From positions 17,151,024 to 17,215,023 of the forward strand of contig OY987231.1 in assembly GCA_963920705.1 (NCBI GenBank): 64,000 bases of DNA. The letters are read 5' to 3'. Origin of the DNA: Odiellus spinosus (taxonomy: Eukaryota; Arthropoda; Arachnida; Opiliones; Phalangiidae). The translations under genes and the position numbers were made by a program. The number at the start of each line of letters is the position of its first letter. Position 1 is the first letter of the stretch. The notes beneath the pieces were generated by a model. That model worked only from the letters and a program-made list of their open reading frames with translations. It did not search any database and had not been told where the DNA came from. Below, one piece after another: positions 13,436 to 24,922 of the stretch.

Positions 13436-16284
13436 TGTCTATATATTATATATATTTAGTTTTTGGGGGTCAATATATAAGCTTTTGTATTGGATACTTT
13501 CGATCTCTTTGAAGAGAAGGTAAAAAATAGCGTTTGATGCGAAAGCAAGTATCTAAGTTTTGGATATGAAAGGGAGAGTGGAAAAGTTGGGGGCCATTTG
13601 CAGCTGCATGAAAATATTAGAATGTTTTTCCCGGGCTGGTTATCAGTAAGTGCAACTTTAGTATCATTCGGCATCTAACCTCTAGAATTACTTCAATGAA
13701 AAACTATCTCTCTTCTCTCCGCGCCCGCATTATTTTAATTTTTTTATTGGAAGGATAATATTTTAGCATAAAGCCATTTTCATTTTATCTTCAGAGTACT
13801 TATACTTCCGGGGTAAGATATATACATTCTTGGTCGAGTAAATCATGATTAAATTAAATTAAAATTGCTGTAGTGTTAAAAAATTTAATTACTGTACAAG
13901 TCTGAACTAAATCAAACAAAACGACCACTTTTCTCAATCTAGTTATCTTTAAACAAATATGAGCGTGATTAAGGAGACTTTTTCATGGGATGTTAATTAG
14001 ATTTCAATGTAATTTTAACGAAAAGGCTCAGAGAAAAGTTCGTAATGCGCTCACCAAAATTATTCCTAATTGTCAACTGATTCGATCTTGCAATAATGAA
14101 ATTGCTAAAGTCGAATATAAAGCCCTTTCAAATTTCTTAAAATATATATGTATATTTTACGTAAAAAAAAAGGATACTGCATTAAACCCCAAAGAAGCGA
14201 TACGGCATCTGAGTCAATACGTTACTAGATATCCTTTCAATTTATTTCGCGCAACTAAGTGATGTTGGGAAAGGAGAAAATATAGTAGATGACCGTGCAA
14301 GAAATTCAACCCCTCCAGTATTGCTGTCATTGCTTCATTAAGTCAAACTAGTACATTTTATCTAGACTTTTTCGGAGCCTTTGAAAGTAATATGCTAATA
14401 TTCCCAATCGGTAAATAGCCCGGTCAAACTGGCCGTCGTAAAAATGAATATATGGAAGGGCTATAGAGTGGCATATATTGATTTCTTTATGTATTAAAAT
14501 GAAAAACTTCCAATAATTCTTAAGGTTCAATCTTCAATGATGTATAAGTGGTTTACTGTGTTAATACAGAGTTGGGGAAGTGTTCTGAAGAACTTTATAT
14601 ATTCTGAGCATTAACCACATTTAAGGCTATAAACTATAGATCTTGAATCAATTGGCAACAAAGTCAGTCTACCCTTTATCTCTATAATTTCTATACTTGT
14701 TGATAAAGGGTACCAAGCTTTGTATAAACTGGCAACTCAAAGTGGAATAGACTATAAAAAACTCCCTTGTCCCTTGAAAATCTCTTCTTACAGCTTAAAT
14801 TCAAATAACTCACATATGAAATTTGCCTAATTATCTTAAAATCACGTAATTACTTTGTTCCAAGCAAGAAGCTTAAATTATTCAAAAATTTGTGAAGTCA
14901 TTACTTACCATGGTTAGTAGAGTATAAAATGTTAGCTCGTTCGAAGGAAAATGCCACCTCTTATCAAAATAGGACTGCGCATGCTTGGCTCGAAGATTTT
15001 AACTGAAAAACAAAAAAATTGAAAAGGGTAAATTAAACAACATAAGGTCAAATTTGGGTCTTATTAGTATGAATATGTATTTTAAAATTAAAATGATAAT
15101 TATAAACTTTAGATGGATAAAATACTAATTAAAATTATTTCTTAAACAAATGCAGTTAATTTTGGTTAATTCACGTCAATTCAACAAAAAAAGGTGAAAT
15201 TTTAAACAATTTCTGAGGAATAACTCGCGAACTTGGCGCCAAATTAATTTGACAAGACCCGAATCGAGTCTACTTTAACAAATTTAATAATTTTCCCGGG
15301 TTAATCATCATGGTCAATAAATTTTGGGCAACGAAGCAACCCTTAGTTTCCCATTATTCAACGTATTTAAGAACTCGTTCAAAAAATATTACCAATTTCA
15401 AATACAGTACGCTTATAAAGGGAAAGTTTTATACGAAATTGCAATTTTGAGCGGTTGAAAATTTCCGGGCAAACAACTTGGTATAATACACTATACAATA
15501 TAAAGTAAGAAATAGAAGTATTCGAGAGTCTTCTATCATGGGCTTACATACCACTATATGTCATTGAAGTCGTAGCTTCTTCAAACAACCGGAACAATTT
15601 CGGACTTATGCCTCGATCTCAAGATATTTAATCCGCGAATTAAAGTACAGAGGTGTCCGTTGCCATTTCCCCGGGGATTATAATTCAAAAGTCATATCTA
15701 GAGTCTAACGCCACACCTATTCCGCCTCTACCGACCGGCCAAAAAGAGGGTTAATTCATTTCCTTCCTGTCTCCTTCTCGACACAAAATGTCAGATTAAA
15801 ATCTTTTGATTAATTGCTGACGAACGTTTTCACGACATATTTGCGCAAAGCTAAAAATTTCGGAAGCTTAAATTTTTTTTGGCCTAAAAATCGACCTCGT
15901 TTCTCCTCCAATGAGGAAAGTTAAACACTTCAATTGGCTAGAAATATTATTTGCATGCGTGGTATGCATGTTTTTTAAAGATTATACGAGCGTATTTGTC
16001 ATTTTTTGTCTCTCAATTTTCGAAATGTTTGCTCTGTAGGTACGTTATAAAGGGCTTGATTAAAAACATCGAATTCGCAAACAAAAATATTTTTGAAAAA
16101 TAATCACAAGGAGGATTTTACGGAAAAATGTTTTTTAGATATGTTTGATTAACACTTTTTTCTAATCTAGTTGATTAACGAATTTATACCTAAAATTTAC
16201 GAAACCAATTAACGATTTGAGAAGCGTTTTTTCCAATGGATATCGAGTATTTATACGCCTACTAAAATTTTATGATTCGAGTAC

Positions 16285-16815
16285 TCGACGATTATAACCG
16301 ACATCTAATTGATGATTATAATCGACAAGTAATCGACGATCATAATCGACAAGTAATAGACTATCATAATCGACAAGTAATCGACTATCATAATCGACAA
16401 GTAATCGACGATTATAATCGACAAGTAATCGACGATTATAATCGACAAGTAATCGACGATTATAATCGACAAGTAATCGACGATTATAATCGACAAGTAA
16501 TCGACGATTATAATCGACAAGTAATCGACGATTATAATCGACAAGTAATCGACGATTATAATCGAAAAGTAATCAACGATTATAATCGACAAGTAATCGA
16601 CGATTATAATCGACAAGTAATCGACGATTATAATCGACAAGTAATCGACGATTATAATCGACAAGTAATTGAAGATTTTAATCGACAAGTAATCGAAGAT
16701 TTTAATCGACAAGTAATCGAAGATTTTAATCGACAAGTAATCGAAGATTTTAATCGACAAGTAATCGAAGATTTTAATCGACAAGTAATCGAAGATTTTA
16801 ATCGAAAAGTAATTG
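16285..16815. repeat. 24-bp minisatellite, about 22 copies, two unit types
   Basis: The unit ATTATAATCGACAAGTAATC plus GACG repeats about 22 times. The first two-thirds uses GACGATTATAATCGACAAGT; from about 16669 the copies switch together to GAAGATTTTAATCGACAAGT. A 208-codon frame (repeating DYNRQVID, then EDFNRQVI) and a 159-codon antisense frame stay open because 24 is a multiple of three. No promoter, exon or protein family supports translation; I treat this as a non-coding satellite. Confidence 0.92.
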
Positions 16816-16829
16816 AATTTAAAAGATGC

Positions 16830-19682
16830 TTTTACCGATTGAATACATTTTCTTTTCCATTAAAAATACCATTAGTAAAAATAATTAACTTCATATAAAA
16901 GAATCATTTTTCTCTTTAAATTCCAAAAACTGCGACAAACAATTTTTCATTATGAAATACTAATGGGATCCACATATTCTTAGAAAATAATGATATACAA
17001 ATACAGAAGCTAAAACGTGATTTTTCATCTAAACAGTCAATTATATTTTTCGCTTGATATTTTTAGAAATTCAATTCTATACTTCAAAGACGTTCTTACT
17101 AACCAAATTTCGAACTTTCTAGTCCCCGTTAGATGATGTTATTATAATATACTTAAGATTGCCAATTAAAAAAAGCGTGTAATTAATCTCTACGCGTGTC
17201 ATAATTTTACTTATTTAAAAGATGAAGTATTAAGCTCCTTTGTATTTCTGTCAGTCTTGTATGTTAAATCAGAATTTATTTCCATAGTATAAATGAACTT
17301 CGCGGTATTCCCTGAGAGACGAAGATTTTTCGCGGAAATTTTTCACCCTTGTCAAGATATTAAATTACCTCTTTTATTCCAGATTTTTTTCTGCCAAAAT
17401 TTAATATCTTCAGGTTCTAAAGCCATCAAAAAAGCATAAGGAACTAAAGGAAAGCTTCAGTGGACCGAAATTTAAATTAGAGTTAAGATATTTAACTAGC
17501 TAATTAGCGACGGAGTAGTTTTTAAAAGTACAAATTAACTGAAGCTGAAAATCATCTCTCTCGAAGAATCTTTTTTTATCTAGTTAAAAGGAGACTGATA
17601 ACGAATTTTTAATGTATTTAGTTTTGATTAAAATTTGATAAGTTGAAGGCGCTAAGCCTAATTCTCTTTTTTGATCACAAATGGCAGTTGAATACCGCAT
17701 TTCATTTCGACAAATTATGCCTTCGGGGCGAAATGTCGAATTCAATTAATTAACACGATCTCAAACTAACAGTCGTGTCTTTATTCTGATTCTACTCTTA
17801 GTAAAATCGTTAGGATTTTTTATCTTCTTTCTTTCCATTCATTCTTTTGGATAAAAGAAAACTATGTTTTTAACACGATAATCCCGCGGTGCAATCTACA
17901 AGGCCATTTCGTTTTTTCCTCGAATTGTTTTTTCTTTCTCTTCTCTTTAAAGGGAGAAGGCAACATATTGTAATAGAATATCTTTTTTAAAATTGTATCA
18001 CTTTTAAAGGTTTTTCTTGACCTTTTAAGATCATTTTCTTTGAAAATACTCTATTCTACATTTTTCCACGTTATACAATTTTGTATAATCCATTTTCCAC
18101 GAAAACATTCCCTAACGTATTCCTGATCTTTTGGCCCAATTTTCAAATGCCCTCACTTTTTCAGGTTTTTCCTGACATGTGGCAACACTGCCTAGTAAAA
18201 TTAAAAATTACAAACAAATACTAAGCTGGAAATAAATCAATTATTTTTTTTTTCCCACAATTCGAAGACATTTTATAGAGGGGTCAGACACTCGCGAACT
18301 CAGGTGTACAAAATTTTTGAACTCTGACTATTAAAGCTGAACTCAGAGTTCATTATAGTTCGAACTCAATGTATTGTTAAAGCTGAACTCAGGTCTACAG
18401 CTATGAATTAGGGATATTTTAAAGGTAAAGAATCGTTAGAAAAATCACTCGCTGTCGGGTTATATTTTCCCTTTAAGAAATTTACTTAAGTTTAAATCTT
18501 TCAGAACTTGAGCATTATTTTCAAGGCAACAAAAAAGCAACTAATCAAACTATTGAAGATAAAAAATATATAGAACAACAGTCTTTCCCATATCGAAAAA
18601 AATATTTTTTCCTTCGATTTATTTTTTTCACAAACAAATGAATTTTCATGTATATTCCATTACACCCTTGAAAGAAACTAGATTTAGTAAATAGCCCTCC
18701 GCGTTGGTGTTACACGCTTGCCCCCACCAACAAAAAGTATATAAAATGGTCCATTGCAATCTCACAAGAGACGCCCTTTATAGCCTTTGGAAATAAGAAT
18801 CCCTAGAAGTAAATCGCCAAAGGGACCAAGAGTTCTAAACTTCGATTGCATGTTCATTATTTCAAGGAAGACGGACAGATAAAATACTTTAAGTTCAAAC
18901 CTCTTGAAATGGATGTAACAATATGGTCAAGCCCATAAAATATCCACACCTCTCACGCTTGCAAAAAGGTAGAAAGGTTTTTCATTTTCAAGTTAAGTTT
19001 TTGAAGAGAATATATGAAATAGTATGGAAAAAAAGCATACGTGCTGTGGTGTATTGGAACACGTCATTAACTTTCAATTAGTTCATAAATATAATTCTAG
19101 TTTTGAAACGAATGTATGTAAACTGTCCATCCATGGAAGGATTGATTCATTAATTTATATATTTAAATTAATTCAATTCAATTAACATTGAAATTAATAC
19201 CACAGGGGAGATGTGGCTAAAAATGTCTTAGAAATTTTATCAAAGAAATTTTCCCGCAAACTTGCGTTTTGACCTGATTGTTATCACGTTACCAAGAGAG
19301 AAAAGGGGCGTGGCCAAATTACCACGAAAATAGTTTTAAGCTAAAAACCCCAAATAATTTGTCTGTCTTCCTTTAAATTCAAACTATCCGTTCCTGTCAA
19401 TAGATGCTCCGTGTTTTTATTGAAGTTAGAACCGAATATAGAGTAGCGTGATTGACTCGAGGATTTTCGGAATCTAGGCATTCAAAAAAATACGAGATGA
19501 TGGAAGTTGGAAAAGGTATTAAAGTGGGGATGACACAGAGGAATGATAACCAACGTCTAACTCGGTAGAAAATAAAGCAGTTCCTATCTTTTCCGAATTG
19601 TCGAATTACGTCGTGTATACAATCTCATAAATTCAGTCCCCTTTTTTCTGAGTGAATGGATTGGGCTTAAGTCGTGTCCATT

Positions 19683-19720
<38 letters not shown>

Positions 19721-20240
19721 AGACTATATAAGAGTTACATCGATACAAGAAACATCTACGTGAAATGTCCTCGTAAAATGTGTATCCGATATTGGTTTTG
19801 ATTCTCCAATGGATTCATTTTTCTTGGGTGACAAGAAAGGACTCTTTAGGCAATAGCTTTCAGTCGAAAAACTAGTTTATTTGAATCAATATAAGCTCTA
19901 TTCCGAGAACGAAAAAATGTTTTAAGTGTGGAAGAAGCCCTGCGTTAGAAGAGGAGACAGAGAGAAAATGGACGTGGTTGAGAGAGCATGTCAGCCGCCA
20001 TGCAACAAATAGAGCATATAAAGAACTATCATACATTGTTCTGGCGCTAATAATATTCATGAGTTTTGGACTATATTTGTTATCAATATCTCATTGATGG
20101 AAAATAGTACAGCCCACTTTGTTTAGTCAGGACGTAAGAAGCTTAGATTTATTTAATACTCGCTACTAAAAAATACATCCTGTCAAGGATAATGGACCTG
20201 GTTATTTTAAAAGTGAAGGAATTCAAGTAGGGAAAATACA
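16830..20240. other. Gene-free AT-rich DNA
   Basis: No supportable gene. Around 18120-18195 there is a short stretch (CACTTTTTCAGGTTTTCCTG then TGTGGCAACACTG) resembling the right end of the CAGGGTTG element at 28798-29384, possibly a degenerate solo end. A poly(T) run of about 33 lies at 19684-19716. Confidence 0.5.
19905..20015 (-). repeat. Dispersed repeat, copy B
   Basis: Reverse-complement relative of the sequence at 13310-13435, sharing the CATGCTCTCTC core and flanking blocks in the same order. A 62-codon minus-strand frame overlaps it but is not considered a gene. Confidence 0.5.
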
Positions 20241-20247
20241 TAAATAT

Positions 20248-20576
20248 ATGGGAAAAGTAAATCAATAGGGGGGAAAAGTAAATCAATAGGGGGGAAAAGT
20301 AAATCAATAGGGGGGAAAAGTAAATCAATAGGGGGGAAAAGTAAATCAATAGGGGGGAAAAGTAAATCAATAGGGGGGAAAAGTAAATCAATAGGGGGGA
20401 AAAGTAAATCAATAGGGGGAAAAGTAAATCAATAGGGGGAAAAGTAAATCAATAGGGGGGAAAAGTAAATCAATAGGGGGGAAAAGTAAATCAATAGGGG
20501 GGAAAAGTAAATCAATAGGGGGGAAAAGTAAATCAATAGGGGGGAAAAGTAAATCAATAGGGGGAAAAGTAAATTA
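20248..20576. repeat. 21-bp minisatellite, about 15 copies
   Basis: The unit GGGGGGAAAAGTAAATCAAT plus A repeats about 15 times. The only common variation is a G-run of five or six. It runs directly into a second, related array at 20576, so the whole 620-bp block appears to derive from one ancestral unit. Confidence 0.92.
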
Positions 20577-20870
20577 ATATGGGAAAAGTGGATTAATATG
20601 GGAAAAGTGGATTAATATGGGAAAAGTGGATTAATATGGGAAAAGTGGATTAATATGGGAAAAGTGGATTAATATGGGAAAAGTGGATTAATATGGGAAA
20701 AGTGGATTAATATGGGAAAAGTGGATTAATATGGGAAAAGTGGATTAATATGGGAAAAGTGGATTAATATGGGAAAAGTGGATTAATATGGGAAAAGTGG
20801 ATTAATATGGGAAAAGTGGATTAATATGGGAAAAGCGCATTAATACGGGAAACGCACATTAAAATGAGAA
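20576..20870. repeat. 19-bp minisatellite, about 15 copies
   Basis: The unit GGGAAAAGTGGATTAATAT repeats about 15 times with near identity until the last two degenerate copies (AAGCGCATTAATAC, AACGCACATTAAAA). It differs from the adjoining 21-bp unit by loss of G residues and AAATC to GGATT. The two arrays are homogeneous internally with an abrupt junction at about 20570-20580. Confidence 0.92.
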
Positions 20871-20874
20871 AAAG

Positions 20875-23392
20875 CACAAAACAGAGTTGATATACTTCGG
20901 TTATGGATAATGGACCCTGGCATTGTGTAGGAACTCAAGAAATAAATTCGTTTTGTTCATGTATTTAACAGTCTAGAGAGTATAAATTTCAGCTTAATTA
21001 AACCTCGAATATTTTATAGAACTTATAAAAAAACAGTGTTCTCATTATTTGTAATTAATATTTGATACAGGCATAATTCAACCCTACTCTTAAACAGACG
21101 TATAATTATAGACTTAAGTTTCGCTTAACAATGCCCGTCATAGTAGAAGTTATCTCCAATTTTTTATAAGCTTCGCGGAAGCTGGCTCGAGGTTTCGAGG
21201 AAACTTATCTTTATCGTATATGAGTATATAGCTATCGACTTAATGGAAACACTTGGCGTTCTGAACGTCTTCGGAGTTGAGGCATATACTTGAGTTTGTA
21301 TTATTCAGGTATAGAAACTTATCACATAAAGTTGATATGAAGGTTCACTTCAGCCTTTTTCATATATGTATACATGTCTATACCTATATATATAAATATA
21401 CAGCTCACAATGAGTTTATATGGTGTATTAATTCCCTGTTGGGGTTTAACTTCTGTTTAGAAATATCGAGGTCAAAAAGCGACAGCTTGCGGAGTTGTAA
21501 TCTTCCAGTGTATAGTTTGTTTGTGAATAACTGTGGCCAGTGTCTATATTTACTCCAAGAGTACAGATTCCCCCCTATTAAAGTATATAAACTATAGTTG
21601 AAAAAGAGCTTTGGGCTATTGAATTTCGAAATTTACCAATTTCGAAACTTTTCCTATGAGGCAAAAATTTAATATTTGAAGAGGAGGCAGAATATACTAA
21701 GCGATGTGTAATTTTAATTAATTTCTAAATTCGGCGATTAGTGAGGTAGAAATAGGAAACAAAAAAGAAATTACATTTGACGAAGTAGCAGAGCGTGTAA
21801 ATTATAATTTTAATTAAATTCTAAGTGGTGCTAGGACCATTGGTAAGGGAGAAAGTAAAAAATGTCGAACTTAAGCGTCGCCTAGCGGAAAACAGTGGCA
21901 AAAGTAGTAACTAAAAGGCCACACGCGTGTCTGCCGAGGCTTAAAAAATAGTCTTAGTGTTAAGAAATGTCGTAGTTTTGTTCAATCTTAAAATGTTAAT
22001 CAACAATTCGATTTTCATCAAGTGATAATAATATCCCACGCTATTTCTAAATCCCGTTACCAATTTCCAAAAACTCTCATTTTGAATCATTAAATCACGG
22101 TTAGGATAAATAGGAATCAGGGATTGGGTAGATGGGTTTTCCTATCCGGCCTATACCCAGGAGAGAAAACTCTTAATTAATATTTTCGAGATTGAATATG
22201 CACAACAACAGCAGCCAATCATAACATATTTTCGCTTTACCCAGAACTCTTTATCTTAGCTACTTCTAAAAGATGACGGAATTCTTGAAGCGTGTTTCTT
22301 TTTTTTTTTTTTGGTTCCTTAAACGGCGAAAAACGGGCCCAAATCTAAGCTCAGACCTGTCTCTGTCGTTACCACATCTAAAAAAAGCTTTTATGCAAAG
22401 AATTTTGAACTGGCTGTTTTTGACACCGTGTTTCTCAGCTCACAATCACGCCTGAACGCTTACAAAAGCCCCTCCAAAGTCCTGACAATGGAGGAAATTA
22501 ACAAGATCGTCAAGTCGATTGAATTTACTTCACATTCATATTCTCATATTCCGTTATTCGTGTTTAATTAGGTTCGTAGCGATTTAGGTAAACTTTTATA
22601 TTTATAACAGTAATCCCAGCATTCCTTACTACCCTTCTCAAAGATTTAAGGTTATACCCCACGTGACTTCATTCTGGGATTTTTACATAGCTGCAGACGG
22701 CCACAAATATTTCCCCTCCATACCACTTTCCCTCCTCCAAGACTTCACTGTCAATGCAGTAAGGCTAAAATGATAAAGCCTTAGAAACGAAGAAAAAAAT
22801 ATGTTTCGTACAATTTTCCTTTTACTCGCGAAACCTTTGGTGGGGCAGAAAAAAATGTAATTAGATCTTCGTTAATTTAGTCGGTAATTAAACGAATAAA
22901 TTGAGTTAAGAGTTCCAAGAAATAGTTTCTTAGCCAATCGAGTATAAAAATGTCTTTGATATATACGTAATTCCTATATGATTAAGATGACAAATATAGC
23001 ACACGTAATTAAGTATTGTTTAACCAGATCTAAAAGAGAGTCAGAAGAAGTTCAGGCCCTATAATCCTCAGGCAATTTAATACCGTTAATAACCTTGTCA
23101 TAAAAGACTTGTCAAGGTATTAAACAATTTCAATCAAGTCTATAGTAAAGCATTAGCTACAAACTAAAATTGGCGGCATTTCTGGGCTCAATCATAAATT
23201 TATTTTAGTTCAAATTATGTCCTTACAGTCTTTACAGCATAAATTTGGATTATATGGCCTTATTTTTCAAAACCTAGGTTATTGTTTTAAAGAGAATAAA
23301 CCTGGCGTCTACCATGTATCATTAAACATTTAAGTTAATTGTGTGATTAAGTTGGGTCAAGTTGCGTTAGCTTATGTTACGATCGGTAGTAG
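20875..23392. other. Gene-free AT-rich DNA
   Basis: No supportable gene. A diverged local duplication is visible around 21690-21830 (GTGTAATTTTAATTAATTTC against GTGTAAATTATAATTTTAAT). The 106-codon frame at 21277-21597 starts at TTG and has no recognisable content. Confidence 0.5.
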
Positions 23393-23743
23393 GTCCCATC
23401 AGAAGCCGATGAAACCCTCCTTTGAAGTCTACTACTCCAATGTTCCATATAGCGCTCCTCTCTGTATGGGTAAAATTCACAATTTTACGAGATCGGAGGG
23501 GTCCTATTTCATCCCCCCTGTCTCCGGAAAATTGGAAATTCTCTCTCTCCACAAACGACGACGTTTTTTGGACGAACTCCAAGGCTGCTAGAGATATTCG
23601 CTCGACGAGCTTCCGCTCCGAAAACATCTACCGTTAGGAGGCGTACGAATCGCGCCTTTTGAGAATAACCCATACAGAGAGGGGTAGACAAGACCCGGGA
23701 GTAATAGACTTCAAAGGAGGGTTTCATCGGCTTCTGGTCCCAT
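23393..23743. mobile_element. Small inverted-repeat transposon, copy 2 (337 bp)
   Basis: Second copy of the element at 11226-11558. The element proper is 23400-23736, with the same CAGAAGCCGATGAAACCCTC ends and the same internal CCTCTCTGTATGGG inverted block. An exact 7-bp duplication, GTCCCAT, flanks it (23393-23399 and 23737-23743). The copies differ by scattered substitutions and a small insertion. The different duplicated sequences show two independent insertions. No protein is encoded; the overlapping frames in this stretch are by-products. Confidence 0.92.
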
Positions 23744-24922
23744 TTGTATAGTTAGTCTAACTATTTCGTTACTTGATAATGAAACTACAGTATATTCTAT
23801 TCCCCAGAGGTACATTTTTAATTGCGGTTATACTAAATTTTTAAATTAACTCTAAACTTCGCTAAATAGTGATAAGATTTACCTACTTAGGGAAAATTTT
23901 AATCCAAAACAAATAAAGATTTTCAAGACGTCTTTGCTTAGTATATTAGATAACAAATACGTAACTTTCTTGAGCGTATTTTAATTAAAAAAATACTCTT
24001 CAAATAACCCTATGTTAAAGGCTATTTTTCTTCGATAGTTAACGTAAATTGTTTCTTTGAATGATTCTAAAAACTAAAACATTTGAATATAACATAAGGT
24101 GTTGTTTGTTTATTCTGTTATTAGTGTTAGTGTTCTAATTCGCTGCTCTACTTGTCATATTACGGCCGAAAGAAAATATTATCTATGGTATGAAAAAAAA
24201 TTGTTTAAAGATTCTAGTTGTCAGCAAGAATCCGTCTTTGCATTGTTAATTCTATTCTTCTTTTCGAGAAGCAATTTTAACAATGACAACAAATGTGAAG
24301 GATCAAAACAACCAAGCCACCCTACTTTTACTATCCACCATTCAACTAAAGTAAAGAGCACGAAAAATATTTAAATTAACCTAGATTATAATTTAAAAGC
24401 AAAAAGTGTTCCTTCAATCGTAATTACATCTATATTTTCTTCTCTAATCTAGGCCTACATAACACTCGCCAACCACATTCTTATTATAAAGACCGTTTTA
24501 TAATTCCAAAACATGTGTAACAAAATGTCTCTTATCAAAACCACACCCGCTATTGACGCGTACGTCTTTCTCTTTTACGGCAAATATTGTGTTTTCAGTA
24601 AAACCTAAGCGACCGTAACCTTCACGAAGGGGAATTGTCCGTTCTTTTTCATTTTATTGTTTAAACGTTCCTTTTTACTTTGGGAAGGGAAACCCTTATC
24701 TTCACTTGGCCTACAAAATATGAATTCAATAGCTAGAGAAAATCATTGGTGCAAAATTAGCGCGAACAAAGCTTAGTCGGAGTACCGACAACCAGACGAT
24801 GTCATTTGGTGAAATGATTCGGTCAGGAGACGTTTAGGGTGTAGAAACAGTTTGATTTGTAGCAGCTTTAATCCGTAGAATGAGGCGAATGGTGTTATCG
24901 CGAACGTTAAGAGATTAAAACC
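23744..24922. other. Upstream region of the secreted-protein gene
   Basis: No separate gene is supported. It should contain the promoter and 5' untranslated region for the plus-strand gene whose first coding exon is proposed at 24923. I find no strong TATA box at the expected distance, so the transcription start is unassigned. Confidence 0.4.

Larger units (their letters stand above)
11566..16270. other. Gene-free DNA with small repeats
   Basis: No supportable gene. It contains a possible short inverted-repeat element at 12250-12385, a diverged direct repeat of about 25 bp (TTGTAATTAGC near 12639 and again near 12690), and a copy of a dispersed repeat at about 13310-13435. Frames of 60-90 codons here have no coding support. 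Confidence 0.55.

Noticed and set aside
16272-16898. 208-codon plus and 159-codon minus frames in the 24-bp array
   Set aside because: Products of a repeat with period divisible by three; non-repetitive flanks show no coding character.
4430-20870. The arrays as CRISPR
   Set aside because: Units are contiguous repeats without unique spacers, in eukaryotic DNA.
21277-21597. 106-codon plus-strand frame
   Set aside because: Begins at TTG, in AT-rich gene-free DNA, no family features.
23343-23727. Overlapping short frames on both strands
   Set aside because: They lie inside copy 2 of the inverted-repeat element and mirror its palindromic structure.
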